A stretch of DNA of 64,000 bases, from NCBI GenBank assembly GCA_965198185.1, contig CBDAOU010000001.1:372001-436000 (forward strand), written 5' to 3'. Source of the stretch: JAJECS01 sp965198185. Lineage in GTDB: Bacteria; Chloroflexota; UBA11872. Both the position numbers and the translations under genes were made by a program. Below, piece by piece: positions 53,489 to 62,779 of the stretch; positions within the stretch are counted from its first letter, which is position 1; each line of letters starts with the position of its first letter. The notes below the pieces were generated by a model. It saw only the letters and a program-made list of their open reading frames with translations. It was not told the origin of the DNA and made no database searches.

Positions 53489-55459
53489 ATGAATAACCGA
53501 CTCGTGCGCAACGGGTTCATGTATCTCGTGCTGGCCGTCGCGATTCTGGTTGTGTTGTTCGTCATGTTCAATCCAGGCCAGCCGGATCAGCAGACGGTGG
53601 GCATCAGCGAGCTGTTGAGCCGCGTCCAGGCGTCAGCCGAGAACGGCAGTCAGCCCAGGGTGCTGGTCAGCGACGCGCGCATCGTGGCGATTATTGACGG
53701 CCGCGCCATCAGCGCCGTGGTCAACGATCGCTTCGACATTGGGCAGGAACTTTCCGCGCGGAACCTCAATAGCAACGGCCAGCAAGTCGTGGTCGAATAT
53801 GAGACGCCCAGTCCCGCTCCAGCCATCATCGGCATTCTCACCTCGGTCCTCCCGCTGCTGATTTTCGTCGGCTTGCTGGTGTTCATGATGCGGCAGGCCC
53901 AGGGCTCGAACTCGCAGGCGTTGAGCTTTGGCAAGAGCCGGCCCCGCATGGTGACCGGCAACCGCCCGCGCGTGACATTCAAGGACGTTCAGGGTGTCGA
54001 CGAGGCCAAGCAGGAGCTGGCCGAGGTGGTCGAGTTCCTGAAATATCCCGAGAAGTTCACGAAAATCGGTGCGGAGATCCCGCGCGGGGTGCTGCTGGTG
54101 GGCCCGCCGGGCACGGGGAAGACGTACCTGTCGAAGGCCGTCGCCGGAGAGGCCGGCGTGCCGTTCTTCAACATCAGCGGCTCCGAGTTCGTGGAGATGT
54201 TCGTGGGCGTCGGCGCCTCACGGGTCCGCGACCTGTTCGAGAAGGCGAAGCAGAATTCCCCGAGTTTGGTGTTCGTGGACGAGATCGACGCCGTGGGCCG
54301 CCAGCGGGGCGCCGGCTTGGGCGGAAGTCACGACGAGCGCGAGCAGACCCTCAATCAGATTCTCGTCGAGATGGACGGCTTTGACACGGAGCAAACCGTG
54401 ATCGTGCTGGCCGCCACCAACCGCCCGGACGTGCTGGACCCGGCTCTCTTGCGGCCGGGACGGTTCGACCGCCGTGTGGTGCTTGATCTGCCGGACATTC
54501 GCGGGCGCGAGGCCATCCTGCGCGTGCACGCGCGCGAGAAGCCGTTCGAGTCCGACGTGGACCTGGGCACGGTCGCGCGCCAGACCCCCGGCTTTTCGGG
54601 CGCCGACCTGAAGAATTTGCTCAACGAGGCGGCGATCTTGGCCGCGCGCCGCAACCGCACGACGGTGGGCATGTTCGAGCTCGAAGAGGCCATTGACCGT
54701 GTGATCGCCGGTCCCCAGCGCAAGAGCCGGGTGATGAGCGAGCACGAAAAGCGCGTCACGGCCTTTCACGAGATCGGGCACGCCCTCATGGCCCACCTGC
54801 TGCGGCGGGCCGACCCGGTCTACAAGGTCACGATCCTGCCCCGGGGCCAGATGGGCGGCTATACCCGGTTCCTTCCTTCCCAGGACCGCCACCTTTTGAC
54901 GAAGTCGGAGTTCGAGGACCAGCTGGCGGTGGCCATGGGCGGCCACGCCGCCGAATTGCTGGTGTTTGGCGAAATGACGACGGGACCCAGCAACGACATT
55001 CAGATGGCGACCGAGATTGCCCGGCGCATGGTCACGCAGTACGGCATGAGCACCAAGCTGGGTCCCCGGGCGTTCGGACGGCGGGAGGAGCTGGTATTCC
55101 TGGGTCGGGACATCGCCGAGCAGCGCAACTACAGCGAGGCGGTGGCGGAGACCATCGACCGTGAGGTTTCCCAGCTCATCGACGACGCGCATCACCGGGC
55201 ACAGGACTTGCTGGCGCGCAATCGCGGCTTGCTCGATAAGCTTTCGGAGACCTTGATCGAGGTCGAAACGCTCGACGCGGAGGCCTTTGGCCGCTACGTC
55301 GACGAATACCAAGGCCGTACGCCCACGGCGGCCAGCGACCCGCAACCCGCGCCACCAAGTCCAACACCGGCGCCGGCGGCTCCCGCGACCGGCCCGGAGC
55401 GGCCGGCTGAGCCCACGCCCGCGCCGAAGCAGCGCCCGGCGGAAGGCGCCGCCGGCTAG
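53489..55459 (+). CDS. ftsH: ATP-dependent zinc metalloprotease FtsH
   Basis: A membrane AAA+ protease of 656 residues. Helices are at about 9-27 and 112-135, flanking the ~80-residue external domain normal for FtsH. Walker A GPPGTGKT (205-212), Walker B LVFVDEIDAVG, SRH-like region RPGRFDRR and zinc site HEIGH (427-431) with a later GPSNDIQMAT third-ligand segment are intact. The Pro/Ala-rich C-terminus is a disordered tail. Position after tilS is the classic tilS-ftsH order. Confidence 0.97.
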   Translation: MNNRLVRNGFMYLVLAVAILVVLFVMFNPGQPDQQTVGISELLSRVQASAENGSQPRVLVSDARIVAIIDGRAISAVVNDRFDIGQELSARNLNSNGQQVVVEYETPSPAPAIIGILTSVLPLLIFVGLLVFMMRQAQGSNSQALSFGKSRPRMVTGNRPRVTFKDVQGVDEAKQELAEVVEFLKYPEKFTKIGAEIPRGVLLVGPPGTGKTYLSKAVAGEAGVPFFNISGSEFVEMFVGVGASRVRDLFEKAKQNSPSLVFVDEIDAVGRQRGAGLGGSHDEREQTLNQILVEMDGFDTEQTVIVLAATNRPDVLDPALLRPGRFDRRVVLDLPDIRGREAILRVHAREKPFESDVDLGTVARQTPGFSGADLKNLLNEAAILAARRNRTTVGMFELEEAIDRVIAGPQRKSRVMSEHEKRVTAFHEIGHALMAHLLRRADPVYKVTILPRGQMGGYTRFLPSQDRHLLTKSEFEDQLAVAMGGHAAELLVFGEMTTGPSNDIQMATEIARRMVTQYGMSTKLGPRAFGRREELVFLGRDIAEQRNYSEAVAETIDREVSQLIDDAHHRAQDLLARNRGLLDKLSETLIEVETLDAEAFGRYVDEYQGRTPTAASDPQPAPPSPTPAPAAPATGPERPAEPTPAPKQRPAEGAAG

Positions 55460-55469
55460 CCGTGTCGCG

Positions 55470-56771
55470 TCACGCCGCGGACGGCTGACGACGCCATAGC
55501 AGCCACATCAAGCCGTTGGCCAGGGCGTAGCAGACGGCCGTGACCGTCACGGCGATTGGCAGCGCACGCTGCTCGGCCAGCATGCCCCCGACCGCGGCCG
55601 CGCCTGCCCAGGCGAGGTTCCACGCCAGCAGCAAGCTGGCGTTCGTGGCCGGACGCGCGGCCTCGGTGACACGCTCCATATAGAGCGCGCCGCGCACGGG
55701 CGCCGTCATGTTCATCAGCGCGCCTCGCGCCAGGAATGCCAGGGAACTGCCCAGCGGCCACGGCAACAGGCCCATGGCCAACAGCAAGGGAATTGACGCG
55801 GACTGCGCCACCACAATGGCCGTCACTCGGCCCAAATGCCGTGCCGCGAGCGGACCGAACAACGAGGCTCCCAGCCGGGTCGCCAGACCGGCGCCCGCGA
55901 GCAGTCCGAACTGCGCCTCGCTCAAGCCCAGGTGGCGCGTGAAGTAGACGTTGAGAAACGGGATGGTGACGCCGGCCCCGACGGCGATGATGAGGTGCAC
56001 GATGAGCAGTCGGGCAATCGGGTTCGCCTGGCCGCGCAACGCGCCGAACGCCGATCGATCGATTTGAGCCGCGGGCGCGCGCAGCGCCAGCAGCGGAAAG
56101 AACCCCAACCCGCCGTAGAGTGCCGCCGCGCTGAGTACGGCGAAGAACCCCAGCCATACTGGCCAGCCCGTCGCGTCCGCCAGCGCGCGCGGCGCCCATC
56201 CGCCGAGGGCATTCCCGGCGAAGCTCATGCCGAGAAACACGATCGCCGCCACCGTGAATAGGTAGCTGCGGCCGGCATCGTCGGCGCTGCCCGCGTAGAG
56301 CGGGGCAATGACGACGTTCCAAAGCGCGCCGCCCAGCCCGCCGAGGGCCGCCCCGGCCACCAGGTAGCCATAGCCGAACGGGGTCACTTGCAGCGCCGTG
56401 CCGACGCCGAGCATCACCGCGCCGACCAGGATCACGGGCTTCGCACCCACTCGAACCGCCAGAAATCCGGCCGGGATCGCCGCCAGTCCGGCAGCCAGAC
56501 TGGCGCTGGTCACGAGACGCCCGGCATCCCCGGCGGTGAAGCCGAGCTCCAGCACATAGAGGTTGTAAGCCACGCGGAAGACGCCGGCGCTGAACGCCCC
56601 GAGCAGGGTGCTGAACAGCAGGAGGCGCGCGTTGCGTGAGAAGCGACGCGTCTCGTGCACATACGACGCGCTGCCGGCGCGCAGGGCGCGCCAGGCCCGC
56701 TGGAGGTGCGCCACCGGCCGCCAGGGCGACGGCGGTGAAACTAAGCGCCTATCCCGCGGCGCTGGCGCCAT
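55470..56771 (-). CDS. Major facilitator superfamily transporter
   Basis: The 433-residue protein has about twelve hydrophobic segments in two six-helix halves. It starts with a basic tail and HETRRFSRNARLLLFSTLLGAFSAGVFRVAYNLYV. The loop between helices 2 and 3 reads GFLAVRVGAKPVILVGA, and the second half repeats a similar loop at LAARHLGRVTAIVVA. Substrate unknown; drug efflux is possible. The ORF overlaps the 3' end of the PHP gene by 31 bases, so the two are coupled; a later start cannot be excluded. Confidence 0.87.
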   Translation of the reverse strand: MAPAPRDRRLVSPPSPWRPVAHLQRAWRALRAGSASYVHETRRFSRNARLLLFSTLLGAFSAGVFRVAYNLYVLELGFTAGDAGRLVTSASLAAGLAAIPAGFLAVRVGAKPVILVGAVMLGVGTALQVTPFGYGYLVAGAALGGLGGALWNVVIAPLYAGSADDAGRSYLFTVAAIVFLGMSFAGNALGGWAPRALADATGWPVWLGFFAVLSAAALYGGLGFFPLLALRAPAAQIDRSAFGALRGQANPIARLLIVHLIIAVGAGVTIPFLNVYFTRHLGLSEAQFGLLAGAGLATRLGASLFGPLAARHLGRVTAIVVAQSASIPLLLAMGLLPWPLGSSLAFLARGALMNMTAPVRGALYMERVTEAARPATNASLLLAWNLAWAGAAAVGGMLAEQRALPIAVTVTAVCYALANGLMWLLWRRQPSAA

Positions 56772-57547
56772 AGGGTTCGGGCACGCATGGCGGGCAGCTT
56801 CACCAGACTGCGAAACTGATTGCGCGCGTGGTCGGCCAGCGCAGGGCGTGGGTGCTGCAGGCCGCCGCGCGCCGCCAGGGTGGTGCGAGCGCTGATCGCC
56901 GCGCGAAGCTCGGCCGCCGTATGGCCGGGAAACAGCGTCAGCGCCCGGCCCAGATCGCCGAAGTGGGCATCGGTGGCGCCAACGGCGGCGCCCACTCGCT
57001 CGGCGTGCGTCGCCTGAAACCGGCGCGCGTCGGCACGGGTGCGCTCCCGCAGGTATTGGTTCTCGATCTCGATTCCGTCAAACCTGACCTGCGCGAGCGC
57101 GCGCAAGAGTCGCTTGGCGGAAATTGACGTCGGCACGCCCAGGAATGGGTGCGCCACGATCGCCAACCCGCCCTGTGCCTGAATGGCCTCCACCGTCTCG
57201 ATCAGCGGACGGAAGATGGGGACCGGAAGTTCCAGAAACAGCCCAACCACGTGATCCTGGCGCCGGGTGGTGACTTCCATCCCCACGATCACCTCGACCC
57301 GCGCGTAGGTGGCCGCCGCGATGTCACGTGCTCGCAGGGCGCCGTCGATGGTGTCGTGATCCGTCACGGCCAGGACGTCCAGCCCAAACTCGTCGGCCAG
57401 CCGGATCAGGTCGCCGGGAGAGGGCACCCCGTCGCTGGCGGAGGTGTGGGCATGCAGCTCGGCAAGTCCCCAACCCTGCGGCGGCGAGGGGGGCGCATCA
57501 CGCGGATGGATGGGCCGCGGATCGGCAGGCGGAGGTCCAGTCGCCAC
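56741..57547 (-). CDS. PHP-domain metal-dependent phosphoesterase (TrpH-like)
   Basis: The 268-residue protein contains the PHP metal motifs LAELHAHTSASDG, LAVTDHDTIDGALRA, EVTTRRQDHVVGL (E-x-H-type), GLAIVAHPFLGVP and GAAVGATDAHFGDL. This is the YciV/TrpH (nucleoside-3',5'-bisphosphate phosphatase or 5'-exonuclease) arrangement. GTG 57545-57547 gives a short Pro-rich leader before GWGLAELH; upstream in-frame sequence overlaps the opposite-strand gene and is rejected. Confidence 0.89.
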   Translation of the reverse strand: MATGPPPADPRPIHPRDAPPSPPQGWGLAELHAHTSASDGVPSPGDLIRLADEFGLDVLAVTDHDTIDGALRARDIAAATYARVEVIVGMEVTTRRQDHVVGLFLELPVPIFRPLIETVEAIQAQGGLAIVAHPFLGVPTSISAKRLLRALAQVRFDGIEIENQYLRERTRADARRFQATHAERVGAAVGATDAHFGDLGRALTLFPGHTAAELRAAISARTTLAARGGLQHPRPALADHARNQFRSLVKLPAMRARTLWRQRRGIGA

Positions 57548-57562
57548 TACAGTACGATCCGC

Positions 57563-57991
57563 ATGTCGCTGCTTGCCCAGGTCGCCGCCCCTCGCATGGC
57601 CGTCATGGATTCCGGTCCCAATTGGAACGTCGAGGATTGCCCCAGCGCATATAACGGCACACCCATTGCGTGGGATCCGGAACGGTATGACACCGCCGCG
57701 ATGCCCTTCATTGTGGCGATCAAGCAGCACTTCTGGTCGTGGCGTATACGACGGTTTGCGGTCCGCACCGGCGTGCTCGAAGTCGAAGTGGACTTGCCCA
57801 GCGTAGCGCCGGACGGGTTGACGATGATCGCTTTCGAGGCGGGCGACGCCACACCGGCGGACGTCAGCCAGGATTTCGAGAAGGTCGTGCTTGCGATTGG
57901 CGGGGTGCTTCTCGACCACGTGTGGCGATTTCGCCTGATCTTCTCGGATGGGAACCGCACGGACGAGTTCAACTGGCGCGTCGGCGGCTGA
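57563..57991 (+). CDS. Hypothetical small protein of unknown function
   Basis: The 142-residue protein reads MSLLAQVAAPRMAVMDSG, then MPFIVAIKQHFWSWRIRRFAVRTGVLEVEVDLP, and ends IFSDGNRTDEFNWRVGG. Alternating hydrophobic/charged strands suggest a folded beta-rich protein. The first 14 residues may be spurious; internal ATGs are at residues 12 and 15. It is divergent from the PHP gene. I do not recognise a family. Confidence 0.55.
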   Translation: MSLLAQVAAPRMAVMDSGPNWNVEDCPSAYNGTPIAWDPERYDTAAMPFIVAIKQHFWSWRIRRFAVRTGVLEVEVDLPSVAPDGLTMIAFEAGDATPADVSQDFEKVVLAIGGVLLDHVWRFRLIFSDGNRTDEFNWRVGG

Positions 57992-58129
57992 GCCGCCCAA
58001 CAGCGCGTCGGGATCGTTCGCAACCACCGCCGCGTCCACGCGTGGCGTGTCGCCCGGCGGGGCCGCCGATCGGACCGGACTCCGGCCTCGGAGTGCGCTG
58101 CGAGCGAGTACGATGCGATTGCCCGCATT

Positions 58130-59479
58130 GTGCGGGTGATGCCTCCTGCGGGGCCGGTGAAAGCACGTCGCGCGCCGTCTGCGCCCTTGGGTCGCGCTGC
58201 CGCATGGGTTGGACGCGTGCCGCTGCACGTACCAGGCATCGCCGAACTGAACGCGGGTCTCGCCCCCGACGTGCGCCGGAACTTTCGCGCCACGCTGATT
58301 CACTGGGTCCTGGCGGGGGTCTTCGTCGGCAGCGTCGGGAGCTTCATGCCTGTCGTCGCCCGCCGGCTCGGCGGCGACGAGTTCACGGTGGCGCTGACCA
58401 TCGCCGTGCAGTTCTTCGGGGGCATCCTGGCAATCGCCGGCCCCTATCTCCTGCGCGGAGTCCAGCCGGCCCGGGCGGTGGCGGCCCTCTGGGCCATCGG
58501 GCGCCTGGTACTGGTCGCCGCCCTGGTGATCGATGCAGCGGGACCATTCGTCGTCATGCTCCTGGTGTGGTCGATCATCGCGATGATGGGCGTTCCGCTC
58601 TACGTGGGCGTGACGCAGGCCGCGTTTCCCCGCCGCGTCCGGGGTCGACTCATTGGCGCGGCCCAGGCCGCGATGGCGGTGGTGGTGCTGCTGGTGTCAC
58701 CGCTGGCCGGAGGGCTGATGGACGCCGTGGGCTACGGTCCCGTCTTCGCCGGCGGCGCCATCGTCGGCGCGCTGGGGGCTCTGGCCCTGCTGCGTATCCG
58801 CGCGCGCCCGCGACAACCTATCGTCCGTCGGTCGCCGTGGCGCATGTTCCGGCAGACGCTGGCGAACCGACGGTTTCGCAGCTACACCGCGAGTTCGAGC
58901 GTCGCCTTGTTCGGCGACTTGCTGATCCAGCCGACCGTCGCGATTGTGCTGGTGGATTCGTTCGACGCCTCATTCACCCTGGTCGGCGTGCTGGCGCTCA
59001 TCCAGAGCATCACGTGGGCAGCGGGGTATCTGCTTTGGGGCGCCGTGAGCGACCGGCGTTCCGGGCCGTTCGTCGTGTGGATCTCCACCCTGCTCAAGCT
59101 GGTGATCGCCGCGCTGTTCATCGTGGCCATTCAAGCAGACAATCTGTGGCTGTTGGTGCCGGCCTACGCGGCCATCGGGCTCAACTTCGCCGCCGGCGAC
59201 GTGGGGTGGCAGACCTCGCTCGCGTCTCTGGCGCAGCCCGAGGAAGTTAATGCCTTCGCCAGCAGCTTCTGGCTAATTCTCGGAGTCCTCGGCATCGCCG
59301 GGCCGCTGCTTGGCGCCGCCGTGCTCGTGGTCGGCGGTCCGGTCGCGGCCTTTGCTTCGGCGCTCGGTCTGGCCGCGGTGGGAAGCGTGCTGATGGCTCG
59401 CGTGGCGCGCGGCTTCGCGCCCGCGGACGAGCCGCAGCGCGAGGCCGCCGGCACCGAGGATGCGCGACTGGCACACTGA
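58130..59479 (+). CDS. Major facilitator superfamily transporter
   Basis: The 449-residue protein has ~12 hydrophobic segments, an amphipathic N-terminal tail and the first helix near ATLIHWVLAGVFVGSVGSFMPVVARR. A central loop (RPRQPIVRRSPWRMFRQTL) separates the halves, and the second half opens SYTASSSVALFGDLLIQPTVAIVLV. Substrate unknown. It is not closely similar to the other MFS at 55470. GTG start uncertain; the first ~40 residues are of low confidence. The M20 gene follows 42 bases downstream on the same strand. Confidence 0.86.
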   Translation: MRVMPPAGPVKARRAPSAPLGRAAAWVGRVPLHVPGIAELNAGLAPDVRRNFRATLIHWVLAGVFVGSVGSFMPVVARRLGGDEFTVALTIAVQFFGGILAIAGPYLLRGVQPARAVAALWAIGRLVLVAALVIDAAGPFVVMLLVWSIIAMMGVPLYVGVTQAAFPRRVRGRLIGAAQAAMAVVVLLVSPLAGGLMDAVGYGPVFAGGAIVGALGALALLRIRARPRQPIVRRSPWRMFRQTLANRRFRSYTASSSVALFGDLLIQPTVAIVLVDSFDASFTLVGVLALIQSITWAAGYLLWGAVSDRRSGPFVVWISTLLKLVIAALFIVAIQADNLWLLVPAYAAIGLNFAAGDVGWQTSLASLAQPEEVNAFASSFWLILGVLGIAGPLLGAAVLVVGGPVAAFASALGLAAVGSVLMARVARGFAPADEPQREAAGTEDARLAH

Positions 59480-59521
59480 ATCGCCGCGCTGCTCACTTCA
59501 AGGCTAGGGCCGGGAGGCGCC

Positions 59522-60859
59522 ATGACGACAATTGCAGACCTGAAGCAACGCGTGGCCGACGCGATCGACGACCGGCAGGACGAGATCGTCGGGATCGGCG
59601 AGACCATCATGGGACGGCCCGAATTGGGCTTCAAGGAGTTCGAGACCGCCGCACTGGTCGCGCAGACATTTGGCGAGCTAGAGCTGGACCACCGCACCGG
59701 CTTGGCGATCACCGGCGTCTCCGCGCGGATCGAGACCGGGCGCCCCGGCCCCACGCTGGCGCTCATCGGGGAACTTGACGCCCTCACGGTCCCCGGCCAC
59801 CCGCGCGAAGACCCGGCCACCCACGCCGCGCACGCCTGCGGGCACAACGCGCAGATCGCGGGACTGATGGGCGCCGCCGCGGCGTTGAGCGATCCGCGCG
59901 TGCACCGCGACCTGAGCGGCACGATCGTGCTCATGGCCGTGCCGGCGGAAGAATATGTCGAAGTCGAATACCGCCATGGTCTGCGGCTCGCGGGCGAGCT
60001 GGAGTTCTTGGGCGGCAAGCCCGAGCTGATCGCCCGCGGCGAGTTCGATGACGTCGATCTGGCCATGATGATCCACACCCACGCCCAGCCGGATGACAAC
60101 GGGATGGCTGCCGTGACCGCCTCGAACAACGGCTGCGTGGTCAAGCAGATTCGCTATGTCGGTGTGGCGTCGCACGCGGGGGCCGCGCCCGAGCGGGGCG
60201 TGAACGCGCTCTACGCCGCCCAACTCGGCATGGCCGGCATCAACGCGCTGCGCGAGACGTTTCGCGATGAGGACGCGGTGCGCGTGCACCCGATCATCAC
60301 GCACGGCGGCGACCTGGTGAACGTCATACCCGCCGACGTCCGGCTGGAAACCTATGTCCGAGGCAAGACGACCGACGTGATCGACGCGGCGTCGGCCACG
60401 GTCGACCGCGCCCTCAGAGCGGGGGCAATGGCCTTAGACGCCGAGGTCGAAATCCGCACGTTGCCCGGCTATCTGCCGCTGGCGAACAACAGCGCCATGG
60501 CCGAGCTGTTTCTCGCCAACCAGCGTGACATTCACGGCGAGGATGGGACAAGGCGGCTGGGCCACCGCACCGGATCGACGGACATGGGCGACGTTTCGCA
60601 CATCATGCCGGCCTTGCACCCCAGCATGGCGGGGGCCACCGGCACCAATCACGCCACCGACTGGGACATCGTGGATCCGCAGATGGCCTACGTGGAGCCG
60701 GCCAAAGCGCTGGCCTGGATGGCTGTGGACCTGCTAGCCGATGGCGCGGGCGTTGCGCGGCGCATTCTGGACGATTTCGAGCCGCTGATGACGCGGGAGG
60801 AGTATCTGGCCTACCAGCGCGGCGTGACGCGCGAGGAGCGCTGGGCGCACGATTTATAG
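59522..60859 (+). CDS. M20-family amidohydrolase (aminobenzoyl-glutamate hydrolase/AbgB-like)
   Basis: The 445-residue metallo-amidohydrolase has ELGFKEFETAALVA, LALIGELDALTVPGHP, HAAHACGHNAQIAGLMGAA (His/Cys metal motif), the acidic VPAEEYVEVEY and HTHAQPDDNG. A dimerization/lid domain begins CVVKQIRYVGVASHAGAAPERGVNAL. The C-terminal metal His lies in MAGATGTNHATDW. Such enzymes hydrolyse N-acyl or N-aryl amino-acid amides; exact substrate unknown. The gene lies 42 bases after the MFS transporter on the same strand, suggesting uptake and hydrolysis of one compound. Confidence 0.9.
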   Translation: MTTIADLKQRVADAIDDRQDEIVGIGETIMGRPELGFKEFETAALVAQTFGELELDHRTGLAITGVSARIETGRPGPTLALIGELDALTVPGHPREDPATHAAHACGHNAQIAGLMGAAAALSDPRVHRDLSGTIVLMAVPAEEYVEVEYRHGLRLAGELEFLGGKPELIARGEFDDVDLAMMIHTHAQPDDNGMAAVTASNNGCVVKQIRYVGVASHAGAAPERGVNALYAAQLGMAGINALRETFRDEDAVRVHPIITHGGDLVNVIPADVRLETYVRGKTTDVIDAASATVDRALRAGAMALDAEVEIRTLPGYLPLANNSAMAELFLANQRDIHGEDGTRRLGHRTGSTDMGDVSHIMPALHPSMAGATGTNHATDWDIVDPQMAYVEPAKALAWMAVDLLADGAGVARRILDDFEPLMTREEYLAYQRGVTREERWAHDL

Positions 60860-60871
60860 CCGGCCGCCGAA

Positions 60872-60893
60872 CCCCGCGCCCGAAGGCGCGGGG
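60872..60893. terminator. GC-rich hairpin between convergent genes
   Basis: CCCCGCGCC-CGAA-GGCGCGGGG forms a perfect nine-base-pair stem with a CGAA tetraloop. It lies 12 bases after the M20 stop and 45 bases before the end of the opposite-strand gene. No T-run follows, so bidirectional termination is probable but unproven. Confidence 0.6.
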
Positions 60894-60937
60894 CTACGGT
60901 CGAGCCGAGCTAGCGGACGCTGCCCGCTGCCGGCTCG

Positions 60938-62488
60938 CTACGTTTTGTGGGAGGTGACTTCGTGGAATTTGTCCTCTCGCGACCAGACGACCCAGAATTT
61001 GCTGTCAGTGTTCAGCCCAGGGAAGAACGCGCCGCGCAGGTTGAACGACGGGCACTTGTACTCCCCACGGTAGACGCCCTCCTTCAGCTTCCAGTCCTTG
61101 CGCGTGCTGCAACCATCCACGGGCAAATCGATATCCTCGAGCCGACTGATTATCCCGCCGGCGTCAACGCCGACCCACAACCGCCAGTCGCGCTGCGCAC
61201 CGATGTGGACGCTGTGACTGCCAGCCTCCGCAATGTTGACCGTCAATCTGCTGCGGTACGCAATCATCGCGGAATCAAGCACGCTGATCTGCTCGCCGCT
61301 GGGCGATCGAAGGGTCAAGGTGAACGGAGCCTTTTTCCAGTTGCCGTACTCGATGTTGATTGTGACCTGGCCCGCAGGCAAGGTTAGCTGACCGGCACCG
61401 CCGCCGTAGCCGCTGAGGGCTTGATAGGAAATCTGGACATCCTCGGCCGAGAGCGTGGATCCCGTCGCCGTCACGGCGAGGAACTTGCCGTCGCGGTACC
61501 AGACCACCCAGTGCTTCTTGTCGGTGTTGATTTCCGAATAGGACGTACCGTCCAACCGGACACCGCCACAGTCGAAGCGCGCCTTGTGGACACCGTCGCC
61601 GGACTGATGCCATCGGACTGCTGTCCGGCACCCGTCGAGCGGCTTAGGCACGGATGGCAGTCCGGGCGCAAGGCCAACCCAGATGATCCAGTCTCGGCTG
61701 GCGCTCACCCGGAAAAGGTAGGACGCGGCCTGCGGGGCGTCGAACACGATCTCGCCGTAGTAGCCCACCTCCTGGTTATCGATCAAGGCGACCCGTGCAC
61801 CACTGCCAGTTTCATATGTCACGGTTACAGGGCCCTCGCCCCAGCCGCCAAATTGGAGCTGGAGTGTGACCGCGCCCTGCGGCAGGTTGAGCGTTCCAGC
61901 TCCGCCGTCGTAGCCCCGGATGCTCTGGTAGGGGATATCGGCCGAATCTGGGCCCGCCGGGGTCGCGGACGCCGGGGCCGCCGAAGAATCGGCCGGGGGC
62001 AGTTCCGCTCGCTGAAGGCCGGCCACCGAAATGCCGTACCGCGCTTCCCAAGTGGCGCGGTCCAGCACGAAGTCTCCGTAGTTGGTCTCATCGATGCCAA
62101 AGATCTCGACGTCGGCGATGGACTGGATGTGGAGCAGGCGTGGCAGGGGCCATTCCGTTTCCCACTTGACCAGATAAATCGGATCGCCTTCTTTCAACAG
62201 ACCGGCCGAAAGCCACGGATCGCCCTTCGGCAGCGCGCGCAAGCCCGCCAAGCTGACCTCGGCGCGGGCACTCCAGTTGATATGTCTGCCGGCCAAGGCA
62301 CGGGTATCGCCACCCCAGTGCAGGACACCCTGGTCGTCGGCGATCCAGAGATGCGGCGTCCCCTCCAGCGCCACGACGGTGCCGGGCAGGAAGATTTGTT
62401 GTGCGTGCGCCACCGGCAGCGCCATAAAGGCGGCGACCGTGATTGCCAGGACGACGAGGCTCTTGCGCCACGACCACGGCTTCCGCAT
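60938..62488 (-). CDS. Secreted protein with duplicated beta-sandwich and Cys-pair modules
   Basis: The 516-residue protein starts at ATG 62488 with AGGAGATTCGC just upstream. The signal peptide (KSLVVLAITVAAFMALPVAHAQ) is followed by an N-terminal domain (~30-160) around GVLHWGGDTRALAG. Two long repeats are then visible. Module A is near YQSIRGYDGGAGTLNLPQG and again at YQALSGYGGGAGQLTLPAG, each ending DWIIWVGL / DWRLWVGV. Module B is DGCRTAVRWHQSGDGV...CGGVRLDG and DGCSTRKDWKLKEGV...CPSFNLRG, each with two Cys and ending HWVVWYRDGKF / FWVVWSREDKF. No known family is recognised. A binding or surface role is likely. Confidence 0.75.
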   Translation of the reverse strand: MRKPWSWRKSLVVLAITVAAFMALPVAHAQQIFLPGTVVALEGTPHLWIADDQGVLHWGGDTRALAGRHINWSARAEVSLAGLRALPKGDPWLSAGLLKEGDPIYLVKWETEWPLPRLLHIQSIADVEIFGIDETNYGDFVLDRATWEARYGISVAGLQRAELPPADSSAAPASATPAGPDSADIPYQSIRGYDGGAGTLNLPQGAVTLQLQFGGWGEGPVTVTYETGSGARVALIDNQEVGYYGEIVFDAPQAASYLFRVSASRDWIIWVGLAPGLPSVPKPLDGCRTAVRWHQSGDGVHKARFDCGGVRLDGTSYSEINTDKKHWVVWYRDGKFLAVTATGSTLSAEDVQISYQALSGYGGGAGQLTLPAGQVTINIEYGNWKKAPFTLTLRSPSGEQISVLDSAMIAYRSRLTVNIAEAGSHSVHIGAQRDWRLWVGVDAGGIISRLEDIDLPVDGCSTRKDWKLKEGVYRGEYKCPSFNLRGAFFPGLNTDSKFWVVWSREDKFHEVTSHKT

Positions 62489-62779
62489 GCGAATCTCCTT
62501 CGGGGTTGGCCCCGCGAGAGCCGTACCACGCCCTCGCCGATGATCAGGCAATTGGTATGTTTGCTCTTGGTGTCTCATTCACACATCGGGCAGCGCCCTC
62601 GCGGCTACCACGAATGCACCGACGCCGCGGCAGCACTGCCGGGCAACAGTGTACGCGGCCGCCAAGCTACCACATGGGTAGCTCGGAGTCCCCCGGGCGC
62701 GACCGCGTGCAAGACCCAGGCAAGCACGCCTCAACCGGCTAGAATCGCCGGTGAGAAACCGAGCCAGCGGAGGAAATCG

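Noticed and set aside
54218..55345. 375-codon open frame on the minus strand
   Set aside because: Antisense to ftsH; composition is that of a shadow frame.
57739..59250. 503-codon open frame on the plus strand
   Set aside because: Runs in another frame through the small hypothetical gene and the MFS transporter; Arg-rich, no hydrophobic segments, no motifs.
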